Assembly (NCBI GenBank): GCA_035316325.1
Contig: DATHJB010000043.1
Span: forward strand, 1 to 64,000
Direction of reading: 5' to 3'
Length of the DNA: 64,000 nt
DNA from: Acidimicrobiales bacterium
Lineage (GTDB): Bacteria > Actinomycetota > Acidimicrobiia > Acidimicrobiales > VFJN01
The position numbers and the translations under genes are program-made. The notes below the pieces were generated by a model. It saw only the letters and a program-made list of their open reading frames with translations. It searched no databases and was not told the origin of the DNA. Positions 19,301-26,760 of this stretch are shown one piece after another. Position 1 is the first letter of the stretch, and the number at the start of each line of letters is the position of its first letter.

Positions 19301-19331
19301 CACCGATATCAACTCATCACCGCGATATCAT
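19301..19331 (+). promoter_or_regulatory. Promoter/operator of the toxin-antitoxin pair
   Basis: Two copies of the palindrome GATATC lie at 19305-19310 and 19324-19329, 19 bp apart start to start, i.e. on nearly the same face of the helix. The second overlaps the -10-like TATCAT (19326-19331), seven bases before ATG 19339. Repeated short sites over the promoter suit cooperative binding by a ribbon-helix-helix antitoxin; this is inference. Confidence 0.55.
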
Positions 19332-19338
19332 GGTGGTC

Positions 19339-19644
19339 ATGAAGCAGCTCCTCCTCCGAGTCCCCGAGGACGTCCACGCCCGCCTCGCCGCTCGCGCCCA
19401 GCGCGAGGGGCGCAGCATCAACTCGATCGCCACCGAGATCCTCGACCTGACGGTCGACGTCGACAAGGGCGACCTCCGCGCCCGGGTCCGGGCGAAGGCC
19501 GCTGCTCTGGGCATGCTGCACCCGGGCACCACCGACGGCGGCCCGCGCATGACGCCGGAGGAACGCCAACGGGCCCTCGACTCGACACGCGGGCTCGGCC
19601 CGATCGCCGACCGGCTCATCGACGAGGAACGTAACCGGCTGTGA
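19339..19644 (+). CDS. Ribbon-helix-helix antitoxin (FitA/VapB-like)
   Basis: 101 residues. The N-terminal ribbon-helix-helix is visible (KQLLLRVPEDVHARLAARAQ, then GRSINSIATEIL); the C-terminal half is charged and likely wraps the toxin. ATG 19339 preferred over 19330 because the latter lies on the TATCAT hexamer. The stop overlaps the toxin GTG. Expected to neutralise the PIN toxin and repress its own promoter. Confidence 0.8.
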   Translation: MKQLLLRVPEDVHARLAARAQREGRSINSIATEILDLTVDVDKGDLRARVRAKAAALGMLHPGTTDGGPRMTPEERQRALDSTRGLGPIADRLIDEERNRL

Positions 19645-20081
19645 TCGCCTACATCGATTCCTCGACGCTCGTGCGGGCCTACCTCTCGGATGAGCCCGAC
19701 CATGCCGACGCGCTCGCGTTGCTGGCCGATGCGGACGTGGCGGCCGTCACCGGCAGCTGGACGTGGATCGAGGTGTCCGGGGCGCTCGTGCGGGCGGCCA
19801 GAGCCGGCCGGGGCGACGCGGACGAGTTCCTGAAGTCGCTCGACGAGGACCTCGACGCGGGCGGGCTGATCACCATGATGAAGGTGTCCCAGGTCGACGC
19901 GGAGGAGAAGGCGCTCGGGTTGGTGCGTGAGTACGGCATCCGGGCGATGGATGCGTGGCACCTCGCGGCGGCGTCGCTGATGCTGCCCGAGCTGGTCGGG
20001 CCGGGCCAGACCGCCGCGTTCGCCACGAGGGACGCCGATCAGGCGAAAGTGGCGAAGTCACTGGGGTTCGAGGTGATCTGA
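19641..20081 (+). CDS. vapC: PIN-domain toxin, VapC family
   Basis: 146 residues. Acidic PIN residues are in place: YIDSS (Asp6 region), a Glu in WIEVSGAL, AMDAWHLAAA and ATRDADQ, forming a Mg-dependent ribonuclease site. GTG 19641 overlaps the antitoxin stop. The target RNA cannot be predicted. The pair lies between aroA and cmk inside an otherwise conserved housekeeping block, so it is probably a later insertion. Confidence 0.85.
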   Translation: MIAYIDSSTLVRAYLSDEPDHADALALLADADVAAVTGSWTWIEVSGALVRAARAGRGDADEFLKSLDEDLDAGGLITMMKVSQVDAEEKALGLVREYGIRAMDAWHLAAASLMLPELVGPGQTAAFATRDADQAKVAKSLGFEVI

Positions 20082-20103
20082 CCGTGGCTAGGGTTTACGT
20101 TCC

Positions 20104-20766
20104 GTGAGGGTGATCGCGATCGATGGGCCGGCCGGATCGGGGAAGTCGACCGTGGCGAGGCTGTTGGCCGAGCGGCTGGGCCTCGAGTACCTCGACACGG
20201 GGGCGATGTACCGGGGGGTGACGTTCGCCGCGATCCGGCGGGGGATCGACCCGGCCGATCCCGAGCCCGTGGCCCACCTGGCCAAGGTCGTCGAGATGGA
20301 GATCACCGACAGCTCGATCCGGGTCGACGGGGTCGACGCGTCGATCGAGATCCGGGGTCCCGAGGTGTCGCGGGCGGTGTCGGTCGTGTCCGCCAACCCG
20401 CAGGTGCGCGAGGAGCTGGTGCGCCGCCAGCGCGAGTGGGCCTACAAGCGCGACGGCGGCGTGATGGAGGGGCGCGACATCGGCACGGTCGTCTTCCCCG
20501 ACGCGGTGCTCAAGGTGTACCTCACGGCCCGGCCCGAGGTCCGCGTCGAGCGGCGGGCCGCCGAGGCGTCCGACCTTAGCTACGAGGCCGTGGCCGCCGA
20601 CATCACCCGGCGAGACACCTACGACTCCGGCCGGGAGGCGTCGCCGCTGCAGCAGGCGTCCGACTCGGTGGCGCTCGACACCAGCGACCTCAGCCTCGAC
20701 GAGATCGTGGAGGAGATCGTCGAGCTGCTGGCCCGGAGGGTCGACGAGGGTCACGTCGATGACTGA
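20104..20766 (+). CDS. cmk: Cytidylate kinase
   Basis: 220 residues. P-loop near the start (IDGPAGSGKSTVARLLAERL), the LDTGAMYRGVT CMP-binding segment, and GRDIGTVVFPDAVLKVYLTA are all family marks. Phosphorylates CMP/dCMP with ATP. GTG 20104 follows TAGGGT (20089-20094) by nine bases. It overlaps the acyltransferase start by eight bases, a common actinobacterial cmk-plsC pairing. Confidence 0.94.
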   Translation: MRVIAIDGPAGSGKSTVARLLAERLGLEYLDTGAMYRGVTFAAIRRGIDPADPEPVAHLAKVVEMEITDSSIRVDGVDASIEIRGPEVSRAVSVVSANPQVREELVRRQREWAYKRDGGVMEGRDIGTVVFPDAVLKVYLTARPEVRVERRAAEASDLSYEAVAADITRRDTYDSGREASPLQQASDSVALDTSDLSLDEIVEEIVELLARRVDEGHVDD

Positions 20767-21508
20767 CGTGGCGTCGGAGGAAGCGGAGAAGGACGAGGCC
20801 GCCAAGGCCACCAAAGTCGATACGGCCCGGGCCGACCCGATCGACGTCCACCCGCCCAAGTGGTACGAGCGGGCGGTCTACCGCGGGATCCACCTGCTCC
20901 TCACGGCGATCGCCGCGGTGTGGCTGCGGGTCGAGGTCGTCGGCAAGGAGAACGTGCCGAAGAACGGGCCGTTCGTGCTGGCGCCCGTCCACCGGTCGAA
21001 CGTCGACTTCCTGCTGGTGGCCCTCGTGCGCACCAGCCGGATGCGCTACATGGGCAAGGCGTCGATCTGGAAGTACAAGTGGCCCGGCCGCTTCTTCAAC
21101 ATGCTGGGCGCCTTCCCCGTGCACCGGGGCCACGCCGACCGGGCGTCGCTGCGCACCTGCATGCAGGTGATCGAGTACGGCGAGCCGCTGGTCATGTTCC
21201 CCGAGGGCACCCGTCAGGCGGGGCCGGTGGTGCAGGAGGTGTTCGACGGCACCGCCTACGTCGCCGCCCGCACCGGTGTGCCGCTGGTGCCGGTGGGCAT
21301 CGGCGGCTCCGAGGAGGCCATGCCCAAGGGCGCCAAGTTCCTCAAGCCCCACAAGGTGGTGCTGGTGGTGGGCGAGCCCATCCCGGTCCCGAAGGGCGAC
21401 GGCACCGGCCGCGTGCCCCGCCGGGTCGTCCGGGAGCTGACCGAGGAGCTGCACACCGCGGTGCAGACGGTGTTCGACGACGCCCGCCGCCGCGCCGGCA
21501 CCGCGTAG
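20759..21508 (+). CDS. plsC: 1-acyl-sn-glycerol-3-phosphate acyltransferase family protein
   Basis: 249 residues. A charged N-terminal lead (about 35 residues) and one hydrophobic segment precede the PlsC domain with HRSNVDFLL (the H-x4-D catalytic pair), GAFPVHRG, FPEGTRQ and a late VPLVPVGIGG. Acylates lysophosphatidic acid or a related lysolipid at the membrane; substrate preference is not visible. Translation is probably coupled to cmk through the 8-nt overlap. Confidence 0.88.
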   Translation: MTDVASEEAEKDEAAKATKVDTARADPIDVHPPKWYERAVYRGIHLLLTAIAAVWLRVEVVGKENVPKNGPFVLAPVHRSNVDFLLVALVRTSRMRYMGKASIWKYKWPGRFFNMLGAFPVHRGHADRASLRTCMQVIEYGEPLVMFPEGTRQAGPVVQEVFDGTAYVAARTGVPLVPVGIGGSEEAMPKGAKFLKPHKVVLVVGEPIPVPKGDGTGRVPRRVVRELTEELHTAVQTVFDDARRRAGTA

Positions 21509-21544
21509 GTCGAGGCGGGGCCAGGGCCGGGGGCCGGGGCCGGG

Positions 21545-21598
21545 TCGAAATCTCGACAGAGATGGCGCCATAGCGACCGTCTCTGTCGAAGTTTCGGG
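21545..21598. repeat. Palindromic element, family 2, copy B (between convergent genes)
   Basis: 54 bp: TCGAAA (21545-21550) pairs with TTTCGG (21592-21597); the inner arms TCGACAGAGA (21553-21562) and TCTCTGTCGA (21580-21589) are perfect. The first 16 bases (CGAAATCTCGACAGA) and last 14 (TGTCGAAGTTTCGG) repeat those of copy A, while the centre differs. It fills the gap between the plsC and ispH 3' ends, so a bidirectional terminator role is possible. Confidence 0.8.
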
Positions 21599-22633
21599 TC
21601 AGAGGAGTGACAGCACGTCGCTGGCCTCGAGGTGGCGGTCGTTGAGCGACGGGCGGTCGGGGACGGAGCCACCGAACGCGAACGTGGCGGCCACGTCGAT
21701 GCCGGCGAGCATGTCGCGCAGCTCGCGGGGCGGGGGGAAGTACTCGTCCTCGTCGGTGATGCGCACCTCCTCGACGCCCGCCGTCGGGGCGAGGTGGGCG
21801 ATCACGGCCTCGACCAGCTCCTCGGGGGCCGACGCCCCGGCGGTGACGCCCACGATCCCCGTGAGGTCGTCGGGCAGCTCGGCGGCGCCGTTCACCCGGA
21901 ACACCCGGGGGCAGCCCGACTCGACCGCCAGCCGCTCCAGCGCCCGCGTGTTCGACGAGTTCGCCGACCCGATCACCACCACCGCGTCGCTGCGGGGGGC
22001 GATCTCGGCCAGCGCCGACTGCCGGTTGGTGGTGGCGAAGCACAGGTCGCTGCGGCCGGGGCGCCACAGGGCGGGGAAGCGCTCGGCGGCCCGCTCGGCG
22101 ATCGCCGACCAGTCGCGGTGCGACAGCGTGGTCTGGGCCAGGAGCGCGACGGGCGTCTCGGGGTCGGCGATCTCGATGGCGTCGACCTCGGCGATCGACT
22201 CGACCAGGTCGATGGCCTCGGGGGCGACGGCCATCGTGCCGACCGCCTCCTCGTGACCCTCGTGGCCCACGTAGACGATGCGGAAGCCCTTGCCGGCCCG
22301 CACCTTCACCTCGTGGTGCACCTTGGTGACCAGCGGGCACACCGCGTTCACCACGTAGGAGCCCTTGGCCCTGGCCGCCGCGACCACCTCGGGGGCGGAG
22401 CCGTGGGCCGAGAGCATGATGGGCTGGCCGTCGGGCACCTCGGCGATGTCGTCGACGAACACCACGCCGAGGTCGCGGAAGCGGTCGACCACCAGCTGGT
22501 TGTGGACGATCTCGTGGTAGCAGTACACAGGCGGCTCGAAGGCCCGCACCATCCAGGCGAGAGCCTTGATCGCCATCTCCACCCCGGCGCAGAAGCCCCG
22601 CGGCGCTGCCAGCAACACCTTCTCGACGGCCAC
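21599..22633 (-). CDS. ispH: 4-hydroxy-3-methylbut-2-enyl diphosphate reductase
   Basis: 344 residues from GTG 22633, at the family start (VEKVLLAAPRGFCAGVEMAI). An upstream ATG at 22723 would add a Pro-rich stretch. Three iron-sulfur Cys are visible (GFCAG, NAVCPLV, SDLCFATTNRQ), along with SANSSNT, which binds the substrate diphosphate. Last step of the MEP isoprenoid pathway, giving IPP and DMAPP. Divergent from the DUF512 gene. Confidence 0.94.
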   Translation of the reverse strand: MAVEKVLLAAPRGFCAGVEMAIKALAWMVRAFEPPVYCYHEIVHNQLVVDRFRDLGVVFVDDIAEVPDGQPIMLSAHGSAPEVVAAARAKGSYVVNAVCPLVTKVHHEVKVRAGKGFRIVYVGHEGHEEAVGTMAVAPEAIDLVESIAEVDAIEIADPETPVALLAQTTLSHRDWSAIAERAAERFPALWRPGRSDLCFATTNRQSALAEIAPRSDAVVVIGSANSSNTRALERLAVESGCPRVFRVNGAAELPDDLTGIVGVTAGASAPEELVEAVIAHLAPTAGVEEVRITDEDEYFPPPRELRDMLAGIDVAATFAFGGSVPDRPSLNDRHLEASDVLSLL

Positions 22634-22775
22634 CCACCAAGGGTACGCCTCGGCGCAGCCGAGACCGCTTGGGGGGGGCGGCGGGGTGGTTGGCGGGGGT
22701 ATCGATCGGTCTCCGCCCAACATGCCTCAGGATGAGGGCCGGGTCGAGGGCCCAAGCGCCGTAAGCTGGCTGGCT

Positions 22776-24230
22776 ATGTCCGTTCCCCGTGTCGTCGCTG
22801 TCGCGCCCGGTTCCCCTGCCGCGCGCGCCGGCGTGGCGGAGGGCGACGAGATCCTCACGGTGAACGGCGAGATGCCCCGTGACCTCATCGAATGGCGGAT
22901 GCTGGTGGACGAGCCCCACGTCGTGCTCGACATCCGGCGGGGGACGCTGGCCGAGACGTCGCTGGCCGTCGACAAGCAGGCCGGCGAGCCGCTGGGCGTC
23001 GAGGTGCACTCCGCCCTGTTCGACCGGGTGCGCACCTGCGACAACCACTGCGAGTTCTGCTTCATCTACCAGCTGCCCCCGGGTCTGCGCCGCAGCCTCT
23101 ACCTGAAGGACGACGACTACCGGCTGTCGTTCCTCTATGGGAACTTCACCACGCTCACCCGCTTCACCGAGGCCGACCTGGAGCGGGTCGTGACCGAGGG
23201 GCTCAGCCCGCTGTACGTGTCGATCCACGCCACCGACCCCGAGGTGCGGTCGGAGCTGCTGCGCAACCGGCGGGGCGCCACGAGCCTGCGCTGGCTGCGG
23301 GCGCTGCTCGACCACGGCGTCGAGGTGCACGGCCAGGTGGTGGTGTGCCCGGGCGTCAACGACGGTGCGGTGCTGGACGACACGCTGGCCGGCGTGCTCG
23401 ACCGCTACCCCGAGCTGGCGTCGCTGTGCATCGTGCCGCTGGGGGTGTCGCGCTACAACCGGGAGGCCCGGATGCGGCCGCACACCCGGTCGGAGGCGGA
23501 GGCCGTCGTCGAGGCCGTGGACGACTGGCAGTCGGTCTTCCTGTCCGCCCTGGGCCGCCGCCTGGTCTTCGCCGGCGACGAGTACTACCTGCTCGCGGCC
23601 CGCCCGTTCCCGTCCGCGTCAACGTACGGCGACTTCTCCATGCACGAGGACGGCATCGGCATGGCCCGCTCGTTCGAGGCCGAGCTCCTCGGCCCCGCCG
23701 AGCAAGCCCACCGAAATGTGCACGGAAACGCACGGATTCCGTCCGCTTCGGTGCACATTTCGGGGTGTGAGCGCGGCGGCTTCTTCCAGTGGGCCGACGG
23801 CGACCTATCGAAGTCCGTCGACTCGGAGTACGAGCCCTACCGCACGGTCCGGTCGTCCGAGCAGTCCGAGCAGTCCGTGCAGCTGAGCCCCCGGAAGGAC
23901 GCTCCCGTCGCCATCCTCACCGCCCCGTACGGCGCCCAGGTGCTGGAGCCGCTCGTGGCCCAGCTCGGCCGCCCCGAGGTCCGCCTCGTCCCCGTCGAGA
24001 ACCGCTACTTCGGTGGCAACATCGCCGTGTCGGGCCTGATGGTCGGCGAGGACCTGCAGCGCGTGCTGCTCGACCAGCCCTCGGGCCACCGCTACCTGCT
24101 TCCCGACGTCTGCCTGTCGCAGGGGCGCTTCCTCGACGGCACCGGCCCCGAGGACCTGCCGCACCCCGTCGAGGTCGTCCCCACCACGGGCGCCGCGCTC
24201 CGCGACGCTCTCGGCCTGGTGACCTCGTGA
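22776..24230 (+). CDS. DUF512 family PDZ/radical-SAM-like iron-sulfur protein
   Basis: 484 residues. N-terminal PDZ-like fold (VVAVAPGSPAARAGVAEGDE), then CDNHCEFCFIYQLPPGLRRS with a C-x3-C-x2-C cluster motif of radical-SAM type, then the DUF512 C-terminus (APVAILTAPYGAQVLEPLV; NRYFGGNIAVSGL). Usually found beside der, as here; its function is not established. ATG 22776 follows TAAGCT (22762-22767) by eight bases. Residues about 312-331 are encoded by a palindromic element (23709-23767) that keeps the frame open. Confidence 0.85.
   Translation: MSVPRVVAVAPGSPAARAGVAEGDEILTVNGEMPRDLIEWRMLVDEPHVVLDIRRGTLAETSLAVDKQAGEPLGVEVHSALFDRVRTCDNHCEFCFIYQLPPGLRRSLYLKDDDYRLSFLYGNFTTLTRFTEADLERVVTEGLSPLYVSIHATDPEVRSELLRNRRGATSLRWLRALLDHGVEVHGQVVVCPGVNDGAVLDDTLAGVLDRYPELASLCIVPLGVSRYNREARMRPHTRSEAEAVVEAVDDWQSVFLSALGRRLVFAGDEYYLLAARPFPSASTYGDFSMHEDGIGMARSFEAELLGPAEQAHRNVHGNARIPSASVHISGCERGGFFQWADGDLSKSVDSEYEPYRTVRSSEQSEQSVQLSPRKDAPVAILTAPYGAQVLEPLVAQLGRPEVRLVPVENRYFGGNIAVSGLMVGEDLQRVLLDQPSGHRYLLPDVCLSQGRFLDGTGPEDLPHPVEVVPTTGAALRDALGLVTS
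23709..23767. repeat. Palindromic element, family 2-like, copy C (inside DUF512 gene)
   Basis: 59-bp near-palindrome: perfect 13-bp arms CCGAAATGTGCAC (23711-23723) and GTGCACATTTCGG (23751-23763), and further pairing inward with about four mismatches. Its ends (CACCGAAAT and ATTTCGGGGTG) resemble those of copy A (CACCCGAAAT, TTTCGGGGTG), but the stem differs. It adds HRNVHGNARIPSASVHISGC to the protein at a point where relatives, as I remember them, go straight into a GFF-WVDG segment. Confidence 0.8.
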
Positions 24231-25555
24231 CCCAGCCCGTCGTCGCCATCGTCGGCCGACCCAACGTCGGCAAGTCGACGCTGATCAACCGGGTCGTCGG
24301 CCGCCGGGCCGCGATCGTGGAGGAGCGGCCCGGCGTCACCCGCGACCGCAAGGACCTCGACGCCAACTGGCTGGGCCGCGACTTCCTCATCGTCGACACC
24401 GGCGGCTGGATGGTCGGTGGCGACACCCTCGACCAGAAGGTGAGCCACCAGGCGGAGCGGGCCATCGCCGACGCCGACCTCGTCCTCCTCGTGGTCGACG
24501 CGACCACCGGCATCACCGAGGACGACAGCCGCGTCGCCGAGCTGCTGCGCCGCTCCGGCAAGCCGGTCCTCCTGGTCGCCAACAAGGTCGACGATCTCAC
24601 CCACGAGAACCTGAAGTGGGAGCTCCTGTCGCTCGGCCTGGGCGAGCCCCTCACCGTGAGCGCCCTCCACGGCCGGGGTTCCGGCGACCTGCTCGACCGG
24701 GTGGTCGACATGCTGCCGCCGGCCGACGAGCCCGAGCTGGTCGTGGACGACGACCTCGACGCGGCCGAGAAGTCCGAGGACGAGACCGCTGTGTCGGTCG
24801 CCATCATCGGCCGGCCGAACGTGGGCAAGTCGACCCTCTTCAACCGCCTCATCGGCGACGACCGGGCCGTCGTCCACGACATGCCCGGCACCACCCGCGA
24901 CGCCATCGACACCGTGATCGAGACCGAGCTGGGGCGCATCCGGCTGGTCGACACCGCGGGCATGCGGCGCAAGTCCAAGGTGTCGGAGGCGACCGAGTAC
25001 TACTCGCTCGTCCGGGCGCTGGAGGCGGTCGACAAGTCCGAGGTGGCGCTGCTGGTGATCGACTCCGTCGATGGCGTCACCGGCCAGGACCAGCGGTTGG
25101 CCGAGCGGATCGACGCCGCCGGCTGCCCCATCGTCGTGCTGTTGAACAAGTGGGAGCTGCTCAACACGGAGCAGCGGGCCGACCTGCGCTGGCAGGTGGG
25201 TGACAAGCTGCGGTTCGTCGGCGAGGCCCCGGTGCTGCCGATCACCGCGATCTCGGGCAAGGGCGTGCACAAGCTGATGCCGGCGCTGGAGAACAGCATC
25301 GACGCCTACCACCGGCGGGTGCCCACCCGGAAGGTCAACGACGTGATCCAGGCGGCCCAGCAGATGCAGGCGGCGCCCGGCGGGGCCCGCGTCCTCTACG
25401 CCACGCAGGGGGCGACCGACCCGCCGACGTTCACGCTGTTCGCCAACCGCGAGCTGCCCCGGACCTACCTCCGCTACATCGAGCGCAAGCTGCGGGAGGC
25501 GTTCGACCTGGGCGCCACGCCCGTGAAGCTCCGCGTCCGCCGCCGGACGTCGTGA
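24227..25555 (+). CDS. der: Ribosome-associated GTPase Der (EngA)
   Basis: 442 residues. Two tandem GTPase domains, each with a complete P-loop (GRPNVGKSTLINR and GRPNVGKSTLFNR), DTGG and DTAG G3 motifs, and NKVD and NKWE G4 motifs, followed by the KH-like C-terminal domain (about 355-442). Needed for 50S assembly. GTG 24227 overlaps the stop of the DUF512 gene. The acidic linker between the G domains (about residues 160-185) is typical. Confidence 0.95.
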   Translation: MTQPVVAIVGRPNVGKSTLINRVVGRRAAIVEERPGVTRDRKDLDANWLGRDFLIVDTGGWMVGGDTLDQKVSHQAERAIADADLVLLVVDATTGITEDDSRVAELLRRSGKPVLLVANKVDDLTHENLKWELLSLGLGEPLTVSALHGRGSGDLLDRVVDMLPPADEPELVVDDDLDAAEKSEDETAVSVAIIGRPNVGKSTLFNRLIGDDRAVVHDMPGTTRDAIDTVIETELGRIRLVDTAGMRRKSKVSEATEYYSLVRALEAVDKSEVALLVIDSVDGVTGQDQRLAERIDAAGCPIVVLLNKWELLNTEQRADLRWQVGDKLRFVGEAPVLPITAISGKGVHKLMPALENSIDAYHRRVPTRKVNDVIQAAQQMQAAPGGARVLYATQGATDPPTFTLFANRELPRTYLRYIERKLREAFDLGATPVKLRVRRRTS

Positions 25556-25664
25556 GAGGGGTCGAACGTTACGTGTACGCGTGCACCCATGTTTTACTTA
25601 CGTTACGACTTGGGGTGGGGCACTCCCCGCGGCCCGGTCCGCGCCAGTAACATCTCGCCTGCGC
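25556..25664. other. AT-richer intergenic segment upstream of PP2C phosphatase
   Basis: 109 nt. A degenerate inverted repeat is seen: GTCGAACGTTACGTGTA (from 25561) against TTACTTACGTTACGAC (about 25595-25610). TAACAT at 25648-25653 is a -10-like hexamer eleven bases before ATG 25665. Whether the repeat is an operator or a decayed palindromic element cannot be told. Confidence 0.35.
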
Positions 25665-26738
25665 ATGAGTTTGGTCCTGACCCTCGTGGCCGTCGCGTGC
25701 TTCCTCGCCTCTGTGGTGTGGGGGCGGTCGGCCCTCCGTGTCCGCTCGGTGTGGCGCCGCGTGGAGGGTGAGCACGGGTCCGACGCCGACACAGTTGTCC
25801 TGTTCCGCTCGTCGTTCCGCAAGGACCTCCACAACGCCACTCTGTACGGCGCGGTGGCGGTCGGTGCCAGCGCCGTGGCGATCTGGGGCACGTCGGCGGC
25901 TCCGGTGTTCGCCCTGGTGCTCATCCCCGTCGCGGCGTCGCTCGGCTACAGCCGTGAGATGGTGAAGGACACCCACCTCGCCGAGGACCGGGCGTCGATC
26001 GAGCGCCGGGCCGAGGAGGTGCTCACCCAGGAGGAGCTGGCGCCGAGGCGCTGGGCCGCCCGCCTGGCGCCCGAGGACCTGCCCGACTTCGCCGGGTTCG
26101 AGCTCGGCCGGGTCTACCAGGCCGGCACCGGCATGATGGCCGGCGACTTCTACGACGTGTTCCAGCTCGACACGCACCGCATCGCCGCGGTGATCGGCGA
26201 CGTGACCGGCCGCGGCATCGAGCCGTCGATCACGGCGTTCCAGGCGAAGTACCTGCTGCGGGTCTTCCTGCGCCAGTACCGCGATCCGGCGCAGGCGCTG
26301 GAGGAGCTGAACACCCAGATGTCGGCGCTCGAGCGCGGCGAGGAGTTCATCTCGCTGGTGGTCGTGGTGTTCGACACCGACGCCGGCACGCTGCGGTTCT
26401 CCTCGGCGGGCCACCCGGCGGCGTGGCTGTGGCACGACAAGGGCGTCAAGCCGCTGCGGGCCACCGGTCCGCTGCTGATGCTCGACCCCCACTCCCGCTT
26501 CCACAGCCGGGAGATCCCGCTGGCGCTGGGCGACCTGCTGCTGCTCTACACCGACGGGCTGGCCGAGGTGCGCAACGGCGAGCAGATCTTCGGCGAGGAG
26601 CGCATCGCCAACACCCTGCGGCGCGACCCGGGGGCGACGCCGGCGGTGCTGTGCAAGAGCCTGCTGGAGGCGGCACGCGACTTCGCGTCCGACCCGATGT
26701 CGGACGACGTCGCCATCCTCGCGATCCGCCGCACCTGA
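25665..26738 (+). CDS. Membrane-anchored PP2C-type serine phosphatase, RsbU/SpoIIE family
   Basis: 357 residues. Two N-terminal membrane helices (about 1-25 and 60-90), a linker, then the phosphatase domain from about 145 with the metal-binding MMAGDFYDVF, DVTGRG, SSAGHPA, YTDGL and a final SDDVAIL. Such proteins dephosphorylate anti-anti-sigma factors in partner-switching stress circuits; no partner genes lie nearby. ATG 25665 chosen at the first helix; it follows TAACAT. Confidence 0.85.
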   Translation: MSLVLTLVAVACFLASVVWGRSALRVRSVWRRVEGEHGSDADTVVLFRSSFRKDLHNATLYGAVAVGASAVAIWGTSAAPVFALVLIPVAASLGYSREMVKDTHLAEDRASIERRAEEVLTQEELAPRRWAARLAPEDLPDFAGFELGRVYQAGTGMMAGDFYDVFQLDTHRIAAVIGDVTGRGIEPSITAFQAKYLLRVFLRQYRDPAQALEELNTQMSALERGEEFISLVVVVFDTDAGTLRFSSAGHPAAWLWHDKGVKPLRATGPLLMLDPHSRFHSREIPLALGDLLLLYTDGLAEVRNGEQIFGEERIANTLRRDPGATPAVLCKSLLEAARDFASDPMSDDVAILAIRRT

Positions 26739-26746
26739 CCCGTCCC

Positions 26747-26760
26747 GCCGGCCGGCCGGC
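26747..26760. terminator. GC palindrome at convergent junction
   Basis: GCCGGCCGGCCGGC, a 14-bp perfect palindrome between the phosphatase stop and the TAG of the lipoprotein gene on the other strand. Could fold as a short bidirectional hairpin; no T-tract. A 12-bp relative occupies another convergent junction at 56941-56952. Confidence 0.3.
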
